Shown: positions 26,239-35,401, counted from the stretch's first letter. The stretch is DNA of 64,000 nt from an uncultured Clostridia bacterium (GCA_934182605.1 CAKPRQ010000003.1:62001-126000); one strand, 5' to 3'. Made by a program: numbers and translations. Notes: generated by a model not told the origin, from the letters alone.

Positions 26239-26913
26239 TTAAATAATTCTGTTTTCTAGTAAATCTGGCCTTTTTAATTTTGTTCTTTCTAATGATTTTT
26301 TTACACGCCATTCTTCTATATTTTTATGATGTCCAGATAATAATACTTCTGGCACTTTCATATTCATAAAAATTTCTGGTCTTGTATATTGTGGATATTC
26401 TAATAAATCATTTGAGAATGTTTCTTCTAATACTGAGCCTTTGCTTAATACCCCATCTACGTACCTACTCACAGCATCTATTAAAACCATTGCAGGTAGT
26501 TCACCACCTGTTAGAACATAATCTCCGATTGAAATTTCTTCATCTACTATTTTTTCTAATACCCTTTCATCTATTCCTTCATAATGTCCACATAAAAGCG
26601 TAATTTCATTTTCTAGGCTTAATTCTTTTACTTTTTTCTGAGTTAAAGTTTTTCCTTGAGGTGATAAATAAATTACCTTTGCCTTTTTGCTTTCTATAGA
26701 ATTATAGGCATCAAAAACAACATCTGGTCTTATTACCATACCAGCTCCACCACCATAAGGTGTGTCATCTACTTTTTTATGCTTATTTTTAGAAAAATCT
26801 CTAATATTTATTAAATTAATTTCTATTTTTCCTTCACTTTTAGCTCTACCTAAAATACTACTTTCAAGTACAGTAAACATTTCTGGGAAAAGTGTTAATA
26901 TATTAAATTTCAT
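26239..26913 (-). CDS. trmD: tRNA (guanine-N1-)-methyltransferase TrmD
   Basis: 224 residues. Makes m1G37 in tRNAs reading CNN codons, preventing +1 frameshifting. The SPOUT trefoil-knot motifs are present: 'DDTPYGGGAGMVIRPDV', 'YLSPQGKTL', 'LLCGHYEGIDERV', 'EISIGDYVLTGGELPAMV', ending 'RPDLLENRII'. ATG 26913 has AAGGA upstream, located inside the frameshift-restored end of rimM. Because m1G37 loss itself promotes +1 shifts, an intact trmD beside two +1-shifted genes is worth noting. Confidence 0.97.
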   Translation of the reverse strand: MKFNILTLFPEMFTVLESSILGRAKSEGKIEINLINIRDFSKNKHKKVDDTPYGGGAGMVIRPDVVFDAYNSIESKKAKVIYLSPQGKTLTQKKVKELSLENEITLLCGHYEGIDERVLEKIVDEEISIGDYVLTGGELPAMVLIDAVSRYVDGVLSKGSVLEETFSNDLLEYPQYTRPEIFMNMKVPEVLLSGHHKNIEEWRVKKSLERTKLKRPDLLENRII

Positions 26914-26918
26914 AATTT

Positions 26919-27429
26919 CTATATTAATCCTTCAATTAATTTTATTTCTATTTTTTTGTTTTCTATATCAACATTTTTTACAACAGATTTTATTGCTGGT
27001 ATTAATATTTGTTTTCCGTAATTCATTTCTTATAACATATACGTCGTTACTTTTAGTAGAAAACACATCTTCTATTTTACCTAATAGTTCTTTATTTTCT
27101 ATATTATATACTTCTAAACCTATTAAATCTACTATAAAATATGAGTTTTCAGGAAGTTTTACAGCATCCTTTCTATCTATTTCTATATAAAAATTTCTTA
27201 ATTCTTCTGCTTGTTCAATTGTGTTTATATTTTTAAATTTTAATAGAACTAAATTTTTTTGATACTTAACTTCTTCAATGTCATATTTTTTATAATGTTT
27301 TTTATCTACTAAATAAACTGATTTCAACAATTCAAATCTTGTATTATCATCTGTATATGGAACTACTCTTACAAATCCTTTTAAACCAACTGTATTCACT
27401 ATTTGTCCTATTTTCAATCGTTCTTGCAT
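26919..27429 (-). CDS. rimM: Ribosome maturation factor RimM, interrupted by a +1 frameshift at CGG
   Basis: The start frame gives 137 good RimM residues ('LKIGQIVNTVGLKGFVRVV', 'YFIVDLIGLEVYNIENKEL', 'SNDVYVIRNEL'), then CGG (codon 138, 27016-27018) and 15 unrelated residues to a stop. Skipping the C gives 'GKQILIPAIKSVVKNVDIE' and 'NKKIEIKLIEGLI', the standard RimM PRC-barrel end, stopping at 26919-26921, 5 bp before trmD. Total 169 residues, the family length. RimM helps assemble the 30S head. The intact downstream frame shows either programmed shifting, a very recent mutation, or a sequence error. Confidence 0.85.
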
Positions 27430-27438
27430 TTTTACCCT

Positions 27439-27669
27439 CTAACCTTCAAAATGTACTAATACTTTTTTCTTTTCAGCATTCCCTAATGATTTCATTACAA
27501 CTCTAATCGCATTAGCAATTCTGCCTTCTCTTCCGATTACTCTTCCCATATCCTTTTCATCTACTTTTATTGTAAATTCAATACTATTTTTTTCTATGTT
27601 TTCTGATATGGAAACTTCATCTTTATTTACTACTAAATTTTTAATAATTAATTCTAAAATTTCTTTCAT
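27439..27669 (-). CDS. khpA: KH-domain RNA-binding protein KhpA (YlqC)
   Basis: 76 residues from ATG 27667-27669 (AAAGGA upstream); a longer in-frame start is unlikely. Single KH domain with the GxxG loop in 'DMGRVIGREGRIANAIRVV'. KhpA forms a small-RNA and mRNA-binding complex with KhpB/Jag and affects cell division and elongation. Standard position between rpsP and rimM. Confidence 0.93.
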   Translation of the reverse strand: MKEILELIIKNLVVNKDEVSISENIEKNSIEFTIKVDEKDMGRVIGREGRIANAIRVVMKSLGNAEKKKVLVHFEG

Positions 27670-27752
27670 ATAAAAATTTATTCCTTTCTTGCCTACCACA
27701 AAATCACACATAGTGATTTCAAACTAGTACTTCTAAATATTTATAAGTTATA

Positions 27753-27989
27753 TTATTTAGATGATTTTTCTATTAAAAACTTAACTGTATCTGTAGGTTT
27801 TGCACCGTTTTTAATCCAAGCATTTACTTTATCTATATCTAAATTTATTTCTGCAGGATCTGTCATAGGATTATATGTTCCAATGTTCTCTATTATCTTT
27901 CCATTTCTAGATACTCTTGAATCTGCAACAACAATATGATAAAATGGAGCTTTTTTAGCGCCTACTCTTTTTAATCTTATTTTTACCAT
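27753..27989 (-). CDS. rpsP: 30S ribosomal protein S16
   Basis: 78 residues. 'VKIRLKRVGAKKAPFYHIV', 'ADSRVSRNGKIIENIGTYN' and 'AWIKNGAKPTDTVKFLIEK' are all canonical bS16. ATG 27989 follows GGGGGGTG. Binds 16S rRNA in the 5' domain. Confidence 0.97.
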   Translation of the reverse strand: MVKIRLKRVGAKKAPFYHIVVADSRVSRNGKIIENIGTYNPMTDPAEINLDIDKVNAWIKNGAKPTDTVKFLIEKSSK

Positions 27990-28043
27990 AATTTCACCCC
28001 CCGTTAATTAGGTAATTTATATATATACCTATATTTAACTATT

Positions 28044-29394
28044 TTACATTTTAAAATTTTTTAAAGAATTCATATCTATAGAACCGAAAGCTTTTTTTAA
28101 TGATTTTTCATCTTTTACTTTTTTTAGCATTTTTCTTGTCATTTCAAAAGATTGCATAAATTTATTTATGTCTTGTACTTTTGTTCCGCTTCCTTTAGCT
28201 ATCCTAGCTCTTCTTTGTCCATTTAATATTTCAGGTCTACGTCTTTCTTCTTTAGTCATTGAGCATATAATAGCTTCTATTTTTTCAAATTCCTTATCAT
28301 CTATTTTCACATCTTTTAATTGGTTCATTCCTGGTATAAGTTTTAACAGTGATGAAAATGAACCCATTTTTTTCATTTGTCTTAATTGAGCTAAATAATC
28401 ATCTAAATCGTAATTTTGCTTTTTCAACTTTTCTTCTAATTTCAAAGCTTCTTCTTCATCAAATGATTCCTCAGCTTTTTCTATAATCGATAGCATATCT
28501 CCCATTCCTAATATTCTTGATGCCATTCTTTCTGGGAAAAACACTTCAATATCACTAAGTTTTTCACCTGTCGCTGCAAATTTTATTGGCTTACCTGTAA
28601 CTTTTTTTACCGATAATGCTGCACCTCCACGCGTGTCACCATCTAATTTTGTAAGTATAACTCCATCTATTCCTAAATTTTCATTAAAACTTTCTGCCAC
28701 ATTTACAGCATCTTGACCAGTCATAGAATCTACTACAAGTAATATTTCATGTGGTTTTACATCTTTTTTTATGTTTTTTAATTCTTGCATTAATTCTTCA
28801 TCTATATGTAAACGTCCTGCTGTATCTAATATAACAACATCATTCAATTTAGACATTGCTATACTTAATGCTTGTTTTGCGATATGTGGTACATCTTTTG
28901 ATGTTTCATTTGCATATACAGGTATATTTAATTGCTTTCCTACTACTTGTAATTGTTGGATAGCTGCTGGTCTGTATACGTCACAGGCTACAAGTAAAGG
29001 TTTTTTTCCTTGTTTTCTTAAAAGGTTTGCAAGTTTACCAGCTGTTGTAGTTTTTCCGTGAACCTTGTAATCCTACTAACATTATTATTGTTGGTGGATT
29101 TGGTGTAAATGCTATTTTAGCTTCTTCCCCACCAAGTAATGATACTAATTCATCTTTTACTATTTTTACAACTTGCTGTCCTGGTGTTAATGATTTTAAA
29201 ACATCTTGCCCTAAAGCTTTTTCTTGTATTACACTTATAAAGTCTTTTACTATTTTATAATTAACATCTGCTTCTAAAAGAGCTAATTTAACTTCTCTTA
29301 ATACTTCTTTTAAGTCACTTTCTGTTATTCTTGCTTTTCCTCTTAATTTTCTTGTTATACCTTGGAGTTTTTCACTTAAGCCTTCAAAAGCCAT
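28044..29394 (-). CDS. ffh: Ffh, SRP54 GTPase, interrupted by a +1 frameshift at CGG inside the P-loop
   Basis: The first frame (112 residues, 'MAFEGLSEKLQGITRKLRG' to 'IMLVGLQGS') ends at CGG, codon 113 (29056-29058), and would stop 6 codons later. Dropping the C restores 'GKTTTAGKLANLLRKQGKK', 'PLLVACDVYRPAAIQQLQV', 'LDTAGRLH', 'TKLDGDTRGG' and the Met-rich M domain ('GMGDMLSIIEKAEESF', 'MKKMGSFSSLLKLIPGMNQ'). The joined protein has 449 residues, the normal size. Ffh is the essential GTPase that takes signal sequences to FtsY, so a truly dead copy is not expected. A separate downstream product from an internal start would lack the P-loop. Confidence 0.9.
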
Positions 29395-29427
29395 TTTTTA
29401 CCTACCTCCAATTTTCTTAATTTAATA

Positions 29428-29775
29428 TTATACTAAACAATTAAGTTCGGTTCTAACTTCTTCCAATATGTGTTGAACTTTTTTATCAGATGATTTTGCT
29501 TCTATTGTTGTAATTTTAGCTAAAATTTCTGATATTTTTTGTTCTTGAATCATTGTCTTCTTCATAACCCCTAGCTTTTCTTCAAATTCGAAAAGTTTTT
29601 GCTCTCCTTTCTTTATGTTATCTCTAACTGCTTGCCTAGTAATATTATTATTCTCAGCAATTTCTGATAAAGATAAATCATCATTGTAGTAATCGTTTAA
29701 GACAGATACTTGATTTTCAGTTAATAAATTACCATATGTTTGTAATAATATACTCACTTTAACATTTTTCTCCAT
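29428..29775 (-). CDS. ylxM: YlxM-type helix-turn-helix protein
   Basis: 115 residues. A sigma-70 region 4-like HTH ('NDYYNDDLSLSEIAENNNITRQAVRDNI' region) forms the first half and a helical tail the second. Always next to ffh in Firmicutes and Mollicutes and proposed to modulate SRP. ATG 29775 follows AGGAG. First gene of the operon. Confidence 0.93.
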   Translation of the reverse strand: MEKNVKVSILLQTYGNLLTENQVSVLNDYYNDDLSLSEIAENNNITRQAVRDNIKKGEQKLFEFEEKLGVMKKTMIQEQKISEILAKITTIEAKSSDKKVQHILEEVRTELNCLV

Positions 29776-29821
29776 AAATGATTACTCCTATTTTTACATC
29801 TTTATTTTGTAATGCTATTAT

Positions 29822-29850
29822 ACTTTACACCATTTTTTCAATTTTGTCAA
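29822..29850 (-). promoter_or_regulatory. Probable promoter of the ylxM-ffh operon
   Basis: TTGACA on the minus strand at 29845-29850, 17 bp to TAAAGT (29822-29827); a TATAAT overlapping further downstream is at a less usual 22-bp spacing. Confidence 0.6.
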
Positions 29851-29879
29851 GGGGTTTACGAAAAAAAGTTGAAATTTTA

Positions 29880-30114
29880 GTTACAAGATAATGGTTAAAA
29901 TTAATAATCACTTGAAAATACTTGGATTAAATTAAAAACGAATGTGCAGAAAAAGAATATTAGAAATTCTTGTGCTTAATTGTGGAAAGAGTTCGTGTTA
30001 ACGGAAGGGTGCCATAATTAAGCTTTAGAATTTCTATATTCTTTTACAAGCCGAAATTTTTAATTTTAGACTAGTATTTTCAAGTGATTATTTACCACAT
30101 CTTTATACAGTAAC
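29880..30114. mobile_element. 235-bp palindromic MITE-like element, family E2
   Basis: Flanked by perfect 8-bp duplications AAATTTTA at 29872-29879 and 30115-30122. Ends GTTAC...GTAAC match those of the E1 family. Inside, AATAATCACTTGAAAATACT (29903-29922) pairs perfectly with 30073-30092. Further nested arms pair towards the centre: AATTAAAAA with TTTTTAATT, AGAAATTCT with AGAATTTCT, and GCTTAATTGTGG with CCATAATTAAGC. The loop includes GTTCGTGTTAACGGAAGGGTG. No open frame. It sits between clpC and ylxM. Confidence 0.85.
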
Positions 30115-30159
30115 AAATTTTATATAAATTTCAAGTTTTTTAAAGTTTTTTTAATATAA

Positions 30160-32628
30160 TTATTTAATCACAACTTTTTCATCATCAACAGTCAAATTAA
30201 CTTTTGAATTATCTTTAACAACGCCGTCTATAATACCTTCTGCTATTGTATCTTCTACTAAACTTTGTATTGCTCTTCTTAAAGGTCTTGCACCATAAGT
30301 TGTGTCTGTTCCTTTCTTTTCTATTAAATCTTTTACTTTATCATCTAAGTTTAATACAATACCTTTATTATCTAATCTATTTTGTACTTCTTTTAACATC
30401 AAATCTATTATTTGTTTTATGTCTTTTTCATTTAATTTACTAAATACAATTATGTCATCTATTCTGTTTAAGAGTTCTGGTTTAAAAGTTTTCTTTAATT
30501 CTCCCATTACATCTTTTCTAATTTTTTCATTTTCAGCTTTTAATTGTTCTTCTTTATTATCTGAATCAACTTTACTAAAACCTAAAATATTTTTATCTGT
30601 TATTAATTTTGCTCCTATATTAGATGTCATTATTATAACTGTATTTTTGAAATCTACTGTTCTACCTGTAGAGTCTGTTAAACGACCATCATCTAAAATT
30701 TGTAATAATGAATTCATAACATCTGGATGTGCTTTTTCAATTTCATCAAATAAGACTACAGAGTATGGTTTTCTTCTTATTTTTTCTGTTAATTGACCAC
30801 CATCATCAAATCCTACATATCCTGGAGGTGCCCCTATTAATTTAGATGTAGTATGTGATTCCATAAATTCAGACATATCTACTCTTATCATAGAATTTTC
30901 ATCACCAAATAAACATTCTGCTAATGCTTTTGACAATTCTGTTTTTCCAACACCTGTAGGTCCTAAGAAAAGAAATGAACCTATTGGTCTTTTTGGATCT
31001 TTTAATCCTACTCTGCTTCTTCTTATAGCTTTTGCAACAGCAGTCACAGCATCATTTTGCCCTATAACTCTCTTATGCAATTCTTCTTCCAAATTTTTTA
31101 ATTTATCATTTTCTTTTTCTGTTATTTTAGTTACAGGAACTCCTGTTATTTTAGATATTACAGTTGCAATATCTTCTTCTGTAATAGTTGTTAATTTCTT
31201 AGATTTCTTATTTTCCCATTTTTTCTTTTCTGCTTCTAACTTATCTTTTAATTTATGTTCTTTATCTCTAAAAGAAGCTGCTTTTTCAAATTCTTGTACT
31301 TTTATCGCCTCTTCTTTTTCTTTTATAACATTTTCAATTTCTTCTTCTATTTTCTTAATCTCGTCTGGCATCACATAAGTTTTTATTCTAGCTTTTGAAG
31401 ATGCTTCATCTATTAAATCTATTGCTTTATCTGGTAAAAATCTGTCATTTATATATCTTTTTGAAAGCTCAACTGCAGCTTGAATTGCTTCATCTGTAAT
31501 TTTTACATTATGATGAGCCTCATATTTATCTCTAATTCCTTTTAAAATTAAAACTGTATCTTCTACACTAGGTTCATCTACAACAATAGGTTGAAATCTT
31601 CTTTCTAGCGCTGCATCTTTTTCGATATATTTTCGATATTCATTTAATGTAGTTGCACCTACCACCTGTATCTCTCCTCTTGCTAATAAAGGTTTTAAAA
31701 TATTTGCTGCATCTATTGCACCTTCAGCAGCTCCAGCTCCTACTATTGTGTGAATTTCATCTATAAATAGAATTATATCTCCTGCTTTTTTTACTTCGTT
31801 TAAAGACTTTTTAATTCTTTCCTCAAAATCTCCTCTATATTTTGCACCTGCCACCATTCCAGATAAATCAAGTGATACAACTCTTTTATTCTTTAACATT
31901 TCTGGAACATCGCCACTTGCTATTTTCTCAGCTAATCCTTCTACAACAGCAGTTTTACCTACACCTGGTTCACCTATTAAGCAAGGATTGTTTTTAGTTC
32001 TTCTTGATAATATTTGTATTACTCTTTCTGTTTCAGTTTTTCTTCCAATTACTGGATCAAGTTTTCCTTCTATGGCAGATTTAGTTAAATCATTACCAAA
32101 TTGATTTAATGTTTGTGTTTTGTTATAACTAGTATTACTCATATTTTTACTATTAGAATTATTAAAAACACCTCCAGTTTCTTCATCATAATCATTCAAA
32201 ACTTTTATAATTTCGTTATACATTTTTTGAGGATTAGCATTTAATTCTATCATAATTCTAACTGCAATACTATCTACTTCTTTCATTAAAGCAAGCAAAA
32301 GATGTTCTGTTCCTATAAATTCAGAATTTAATTTTCTTGCTTCTAAAAAAGAATTCTCTATAACCCTTTTACTTCTAGGAGTTAAAGCCACAGCTGTAAC
32401 TTCAAGTGGAATGTTTGCTCCTACTAATTCTTCTACCTTTTCTAATATAGCATCTTCTGTAATATTTTGATTTTCTAATACCTTATTAGCAACGCCTTCC
32501 TTTTCTTTAGAAAGACCATATAAAATATGTTCAGTTCCAACGTAATTATGTCCTAATTTGCAAGCAATTTCATTAGCATATTCTATTACATTTTCAGCCT
32601 TTTTAGTAAATTTATAAATCATAATCAT
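30160..32628 (-). CDS. clpC: ClpC AAA+ unfoldase
   Basis: 822 residues from ATG 32626-32628 (AAAGGA 5 bases upstream; other ATGs nearby are possible). Two N-terminal ClpN repeats, first AAA domain with 'GEPGVGKTAVVEG', a UVR-like linker 'VQEFEKAASFRDKEHKLKD', second AAA domain with 'GPTGVGKTELSKAL' and 'ILDDGRLTDSTGR'. It feeds ClpP with substrates, including proteins marked by McsB phosphoarginine. Last gene of the ctsR-mcsA-mcsB-clpC operon. Confidence 0.96.
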   Translation of the reverse strand: MIMIYKFTKKAENVIEYANEIACKLGHNYVGTEHILYGLSKEKEGVANKVLENQNITEDAILEKVEELVGANIPLEVTAVALTPRSKRVIENSFLEARKLNSEFIGTEHLLLALMKEVDSIAVRIMIELNANPQKMYNEIIKVLNDYDEETGGVFNNSNSKNMSNTSYNKTQTLNQFGNDLTKSAIEGKLDPVIGRKTETERVIQILSRRTKNNPCLIGEPGVGKTAVVEGLAEKIASGDVPEMLKNKRVVSLDLSGMVAGAKYRGDFEERIKKSLNEVKKAGDIILFIDEIHTIVGAGAAEGAIDAANILKPLLARGEIQVVGATTLNEYRKYIEKDAALERRFQPIVVDEPSVEDTVLILKGIRDKYEAHHNVKITDEAIQAAVELSKRYINDRFLPDKAIDLIDEASSKARIKTYVMPDEIKKIEEEIENVIKEKEEAIKVQEFEKAASFRDKEHKLKDKLEAEKKKWENKKSKKLTTITEEDIATVISKITGVPVTKITEKENDKLKNLEEELHKRVIGQNDAVTAVAKAIRRSRVGLKDPKRPIGSFLFLGPTGVGKTELSKALAECLFGDENSMIRVDMSEFMESHTTSKLIGAPPGYVGFDDGGQLTEKIRRKPYSVVLFDEIEKAHPDVMNSLLQILDDGRLTDSTGRTVDFKNTVIIMTSNIGAKLITDKNILGFSKVDSDNKEEQLKAENEKIRKDVMGELKKTFKPELLNRIDDIIVFSKLNEKDIKQIIDLMLKEVQNRLDNKGIVLNLDDKVKDLIEKKGTDTTYGARPLRRAIQSLVEDTIAEGIIDGVVKDNSKVNLTVDDEKVVIK

Positions 32629-32644
32629 CACTATCCTTTCAAAA

Positions 32645-33661
32645 TTATTCTTTTATAATTTTCTTAATCAACTCTGCTCTTTTAATATTTCTATCAAAAA
32701 CATCTAAATTTTCACCAAAATATTTTTGTAGATTTGCAGACCTGCTTAAAATATCTAACTTGTTAACTTTTAAATCTGTTATTTCTTTTATTATACCCAT
32801 ATCTACACCTAATCTAACATCAGACATCAATTTTATCATTTCATCTATAGTAATTTTGCGTGAATTTGTTAGAATACCATAAGAACGATAAAGTTCGTCT
32901 TCTAATTCTATTTGATTTTTAGATAAAATTTTTCTAGCTAACCTCTCTTGTTCTACTATTTTATCAGCTATAGCTTTCAAATTTTTTATAATATCTTTTT
33001 CGCAAATACCTAAAGTTTGTTTATTAGAAATTTGATACGTTGTTCCTTTCATTCTATTACTGCCACCATAAATATCTTTAATATTCATACCTAAATCATT
33101 TACGGCTTCCAATATCTTAGAAAGATTTTGAGTTTTGCTCAACGCTGGTAAATGTACTATTACGGAAGCTCTTAAACCAGTTCCTAAATTAGTCGGACTA
33201 GATGTTAAGTATCCATATTTATTGTTATATGCAAATTTTAATTCTTTATCTAGCTTTTCTTCTATCTCCATTACTAAATTTAAAGAACTTTCTAATTCCA
33301 AGCCTGAAGCAAATACTTGTATTTTTAAATGATCCTTTTCATTTAATACTATACAAATATTTTCATCTTCATTCATTAAAATTGCTTTATTTTGTAAATC
33401 AGTATTAATATATTTAGAATTCAACATATATTTTTCCACTAAACTTTGCCTTGTTAATTCATCCATATCAGATAATCTTAACATTTTTAGATTATAATTT
33501 GCCATAACAGAAGATTGTTCTAATTTATCTAATATTTCTTTTGCTTGGCTATCTTTCAATTTCAATACGAAAGGAAAGCCATCTATATTTCTCGAAATTG
33601 TTATTTTTGTATCTAATACAACATCAGATTCTTTACCACTTTGAAAATACCAGTTCATCAT
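32645..33661 (-). CDS. mcsB: McsB protein-arginine kinase
   Basis: 338 residues. Phosphagen-kinase fold: 'PTNLGTGLRASVIVHLPAL' and 'YQISNKQTLGICEKDII' are the nucleotide and loop motifs of McsB, which phosphorylates arginines to tag proteins for ClpCP and to inactivate CtsR. Its ATG overlaps the mcsA stop (TAATG), so translation is coupled. Confidence 0.95.
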   Translation of the reverse strand: MMNWYFQSGKESDVVLDTKITISRNIDGFPFVLKLKDSQAKEILDKLEQSSVMANYNLKMLRLSDMDELTRQSLVEKYMLNSKYINTDLQNKAILMNEDENICIVLNEKDHLKIQVFASGLELESSLNLVMEIEEKLDKELKFAYNNKYGYLTSSPTNLGTGLRASVIVHLPALSKTQNLSKILEAVNDLGMNIKDIYGGSNRMKGTTYQISNKQTLGICEKDIIKNLKAIADKIVEQERLARKILSKNQIELEDELYRSYGILTNSRKITIDEMIKLMSDVRLGVDMGIIKEITDLKVNKLDILSRSANLQKYFGENLDVFDRNIKRAELIKKIIKE

Positions 33662-34218
33662 TATTTTTTATCCCCTTTCTCTTTTTCTTCTATTGCTTTT
33701 ATTTCATCTCTTATTTTTGCTGCTTCTTCGTAATTTTCTACTTTTATAGCTTCTTTTAAGTTTCCTTTTAAGATATTTAATTTATTATCTTCTTTTACTT
33801 CTTCTTTTTCAAAATTTACATTCATTTTAGATAATCTGTTACCAGATTTTTTTCCTAAATATTTTGTATCACCATGTAATTGTCTTAAAAGAGGCTCTAT
33901 TCTATCTTGGAACACATCGTAACAATTGCTACATCCAAATTGTCCTGTTGTTAAAAATTCATCGTAATCTGTTCCACAACTTGAACATTTTAAAGCTTTT
34001 GTTCTTTCTGTAAATAATGATGGCATTAATGAATCATATTCATTTAAGAAATCACCAAAGAAATTTGAAAAATCTAATGGCATATTGAATGACATATTAT
34101 CTAAATATCCTAATTTCTTTGCACAATCACTACACAACCTAACCTCCTTTTTAACTCCATTTATTATTTCTGTATACATAAAATTTGCTTCTTTTTTTCC
34201 ACAATTTGAACACATCAT
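33661..34218 (-). CDS. mcsA: McsA, zinc-finger activator of McsB
   Basis: 185 residues from ATG 34216-34218 (GGAG 8 bases upstream). Four CxxC pairs ('CSNCGKKE', 'CSDCAKKL', 'CSSCGTDY', 'CSNCYDVF') form two zinc sites. A UVR motif 'AIKVENYEEAAKIRDEI' lies at the C-terminus. It binds and activates McsB. Confidence 0.94.
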   Translation of the reverse strand: MMCSNCGKKEANFMYTEIINGVKKEVRLCSDCAKKLGYLDNMSFNMPLDFSNFFGDFLNEYDSLMPSLFTERTKALKCSSCGTDYDEFLTTGQFGCSNCYDVFQDRIEPLLRQLHGDTKYLGKKSGNRLSKMNVNFEKEEVKEDNKLNILKGNLKEAIKVENYEEAAKIRDEIKAIEEKEKGDKK

Positions 34219-34260
34219 AAAAAACACTCCTTTTTTAAAATTTTTATTTTTTACTTTTAT

Positions 34261-34352
34261 ATAATCTTGATATATAACTATTTGCAGTTCAAGACCTAGA
34301 TTGTTAACCCTAGCTATGTTTTGAACAAAAATAGCTATATATCAAGATTTTT
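34261..34352. repeat. E1 core hairpin between ctsR and mcsA
   Basis: Stem AATCTTGATATATAACTATT with its complement, inner pair GTTCAA/TTGAAC, and core AAGACCTAGATTG followed by AACCCTAGCTATG. Compared with copy 1, CGTG/CACG is CTTG/CAAG and AGTCAA/TTGACT is GTTCAA/TTGAAC: paired changes on both arms. No GTTAC ends and no target duplication. It lies inside the ctsR operon and ends at the ctsR stop. Confidence 0.8.
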
Positions 34353-34795
34353 TAAATTAAATTTATAAGCACATTTTTAAATATATTTGCTCTTAATGCA
34401 TCTTTATACTGAACTGGAACATTTAGAACATTATCACTAGTTACTATTTTCATTATTTTTGCTTGTTCCTCAGTTATCAATTTATACATAAGAAAATTAT
34501 TTAAAAATACATTTACTTCATTCATCGTTATTTTATCCCCAATATTATTTATTATATGCATAAAATAATTAGATTTTGTTATATTAGCTTTCTTTATTGT
34601 GATGTTTCCACCACCACCTCTTTTGCTTTCTACGTAATATCCTTGGTTCGGATTAAATCTTGTTGAAATTACATAATTTATTTGAGATGGTACACAATTA
34701 AAACGCTCTGCTAACTCATTTCTTTTTATTTCTATTATATCTTCTTCGCTTAATAGTTCTTTTAAAAATTCTTCTATCACATCTGATAATCTCAT
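34352..34795 (-). CDS. ctsR: CtsR, repressor of class III heat-shock genes
   Basis: 147 residues. N-terminal winged helix with the arginine-containing wing 'YYVESKRGGGGNITIKK' that reads the heptad operator and senses heat through its tetraglycine loop. The C-terminal dimer and tetramer part ends 'DALRANIFKNVLINLI'. ATG 34795 follows GGGGTGG. First gene of the operon and probably autoregulated through the sites at 34873-34895. Confidence 0.95.
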   Translation of the reverse strand: MRLSDVIEEFLKELLSEEDIIEIKRNELAERFNCVPSQINYVISTRFNPNQGYYVESKRGGGGNITIKKANITKSNYFMHIINNIGDKITMNEVNVFLNNFLMYKLITEEQAKIMKIVTSDNVLNVPVQYKDALRANIFKNVLINLI

Positions 34796-34872
34796 TTTTC
34801 TACCACCCCTTATTACTTTTTTTATAATTTTCTATATTTTAATTATAAATAATAATTTATGTTCTTTTGTTT

Positions 34873-34937
34873 TTTGACTTTGACTATCTTTGACTTTCAA
34901 CAATTATTATTATACATTCTTTTTTTATAAGATGCAA
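34873..34937 (-). promoter_or_regulatory. ctsR promoter with a CtsR operator of three heptads
   Basis: Minus-strand -35 TTGCAT (34932-34937), 17 bp, -10 TATAAT (34909-34914). Just downstream are the repeats AGTCAAA at 34889-34895 and 34879-34885, separated by GAT, exactly the published RGTCAAANANRGTCAAA CtsR box. A third AGTCAAA is at 34873-34879. CtsR bound here would block initiation. Confidence 0.9.
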
Positions 34938-35075
34938 GTTTGATTTTAAATTAATATTTAACATTTACTTTGGATTTTGTCATTTATCTTTTGTTTTTAC
35001 ATTTTTTCTAATTCATTTACACTTTTTTGTTTGTTTTCTTACTTTTTTATTTTATATTAGACTTTCTTATATTTA

Positions 35076-35234
35076 TTATTCTTCTTCCCTATCATCAATA
35101 TTTCTTGTCATTTCTTCCAGTCTTTTAGCATTTTCTTTTTGTTTATTTATTGGCAACCATACAAATTCACTACAAACAAATTCCCCATATTTTGTAACAT
35201 TATTTTTGTTATCATAAATTTTCTTTTCTTCCAT
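35076..35234 (-). CDS. Small hypothetical protein, 52 aa
   Basis: ATG 35232-35234 with AGGAG 7 bases upstream; stop TAA at 35076-35078. Sequence begins 'MEEKKIYDNKNNVTKYGEF' and ends with an acidic helical 'RLEEMTRNIDDREEE'; it is soluble. No family recognised. The good ribosome site and AT-rich native codon use support it as a real gene. It stands alone between ctsR and ileS. Confidence 0.6.
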   Translation of the reverse strand: MEEKKIYDNKNNVTKYGEFVCSEFVWLPINKQKENAKRLEEMTRNIDDREEE

Positions 35235-35401
35235 ACTATCACTCCTAATTATAGTATGTGGTAAAATTTGTTTTTTTATACAAATAATAATAAATTATTT
35301 ATAGACAATCTTCTTTTATAACATTTGTAAGATTATCTGATATTTTTTAACTCATTATTTTAATAGAAATTTTATTGAGTAATATTTATTTATATATAAT
35401 T

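Noticed and set aside
28044..28856. The ffh 3' part as a separate gene starting MSKLNDVV
   Set aside because: The reading frame runs upstream through GKTTTAGKLANLL to the CGG site; the internal ATG has no ribosome site and would omit the P-loop.
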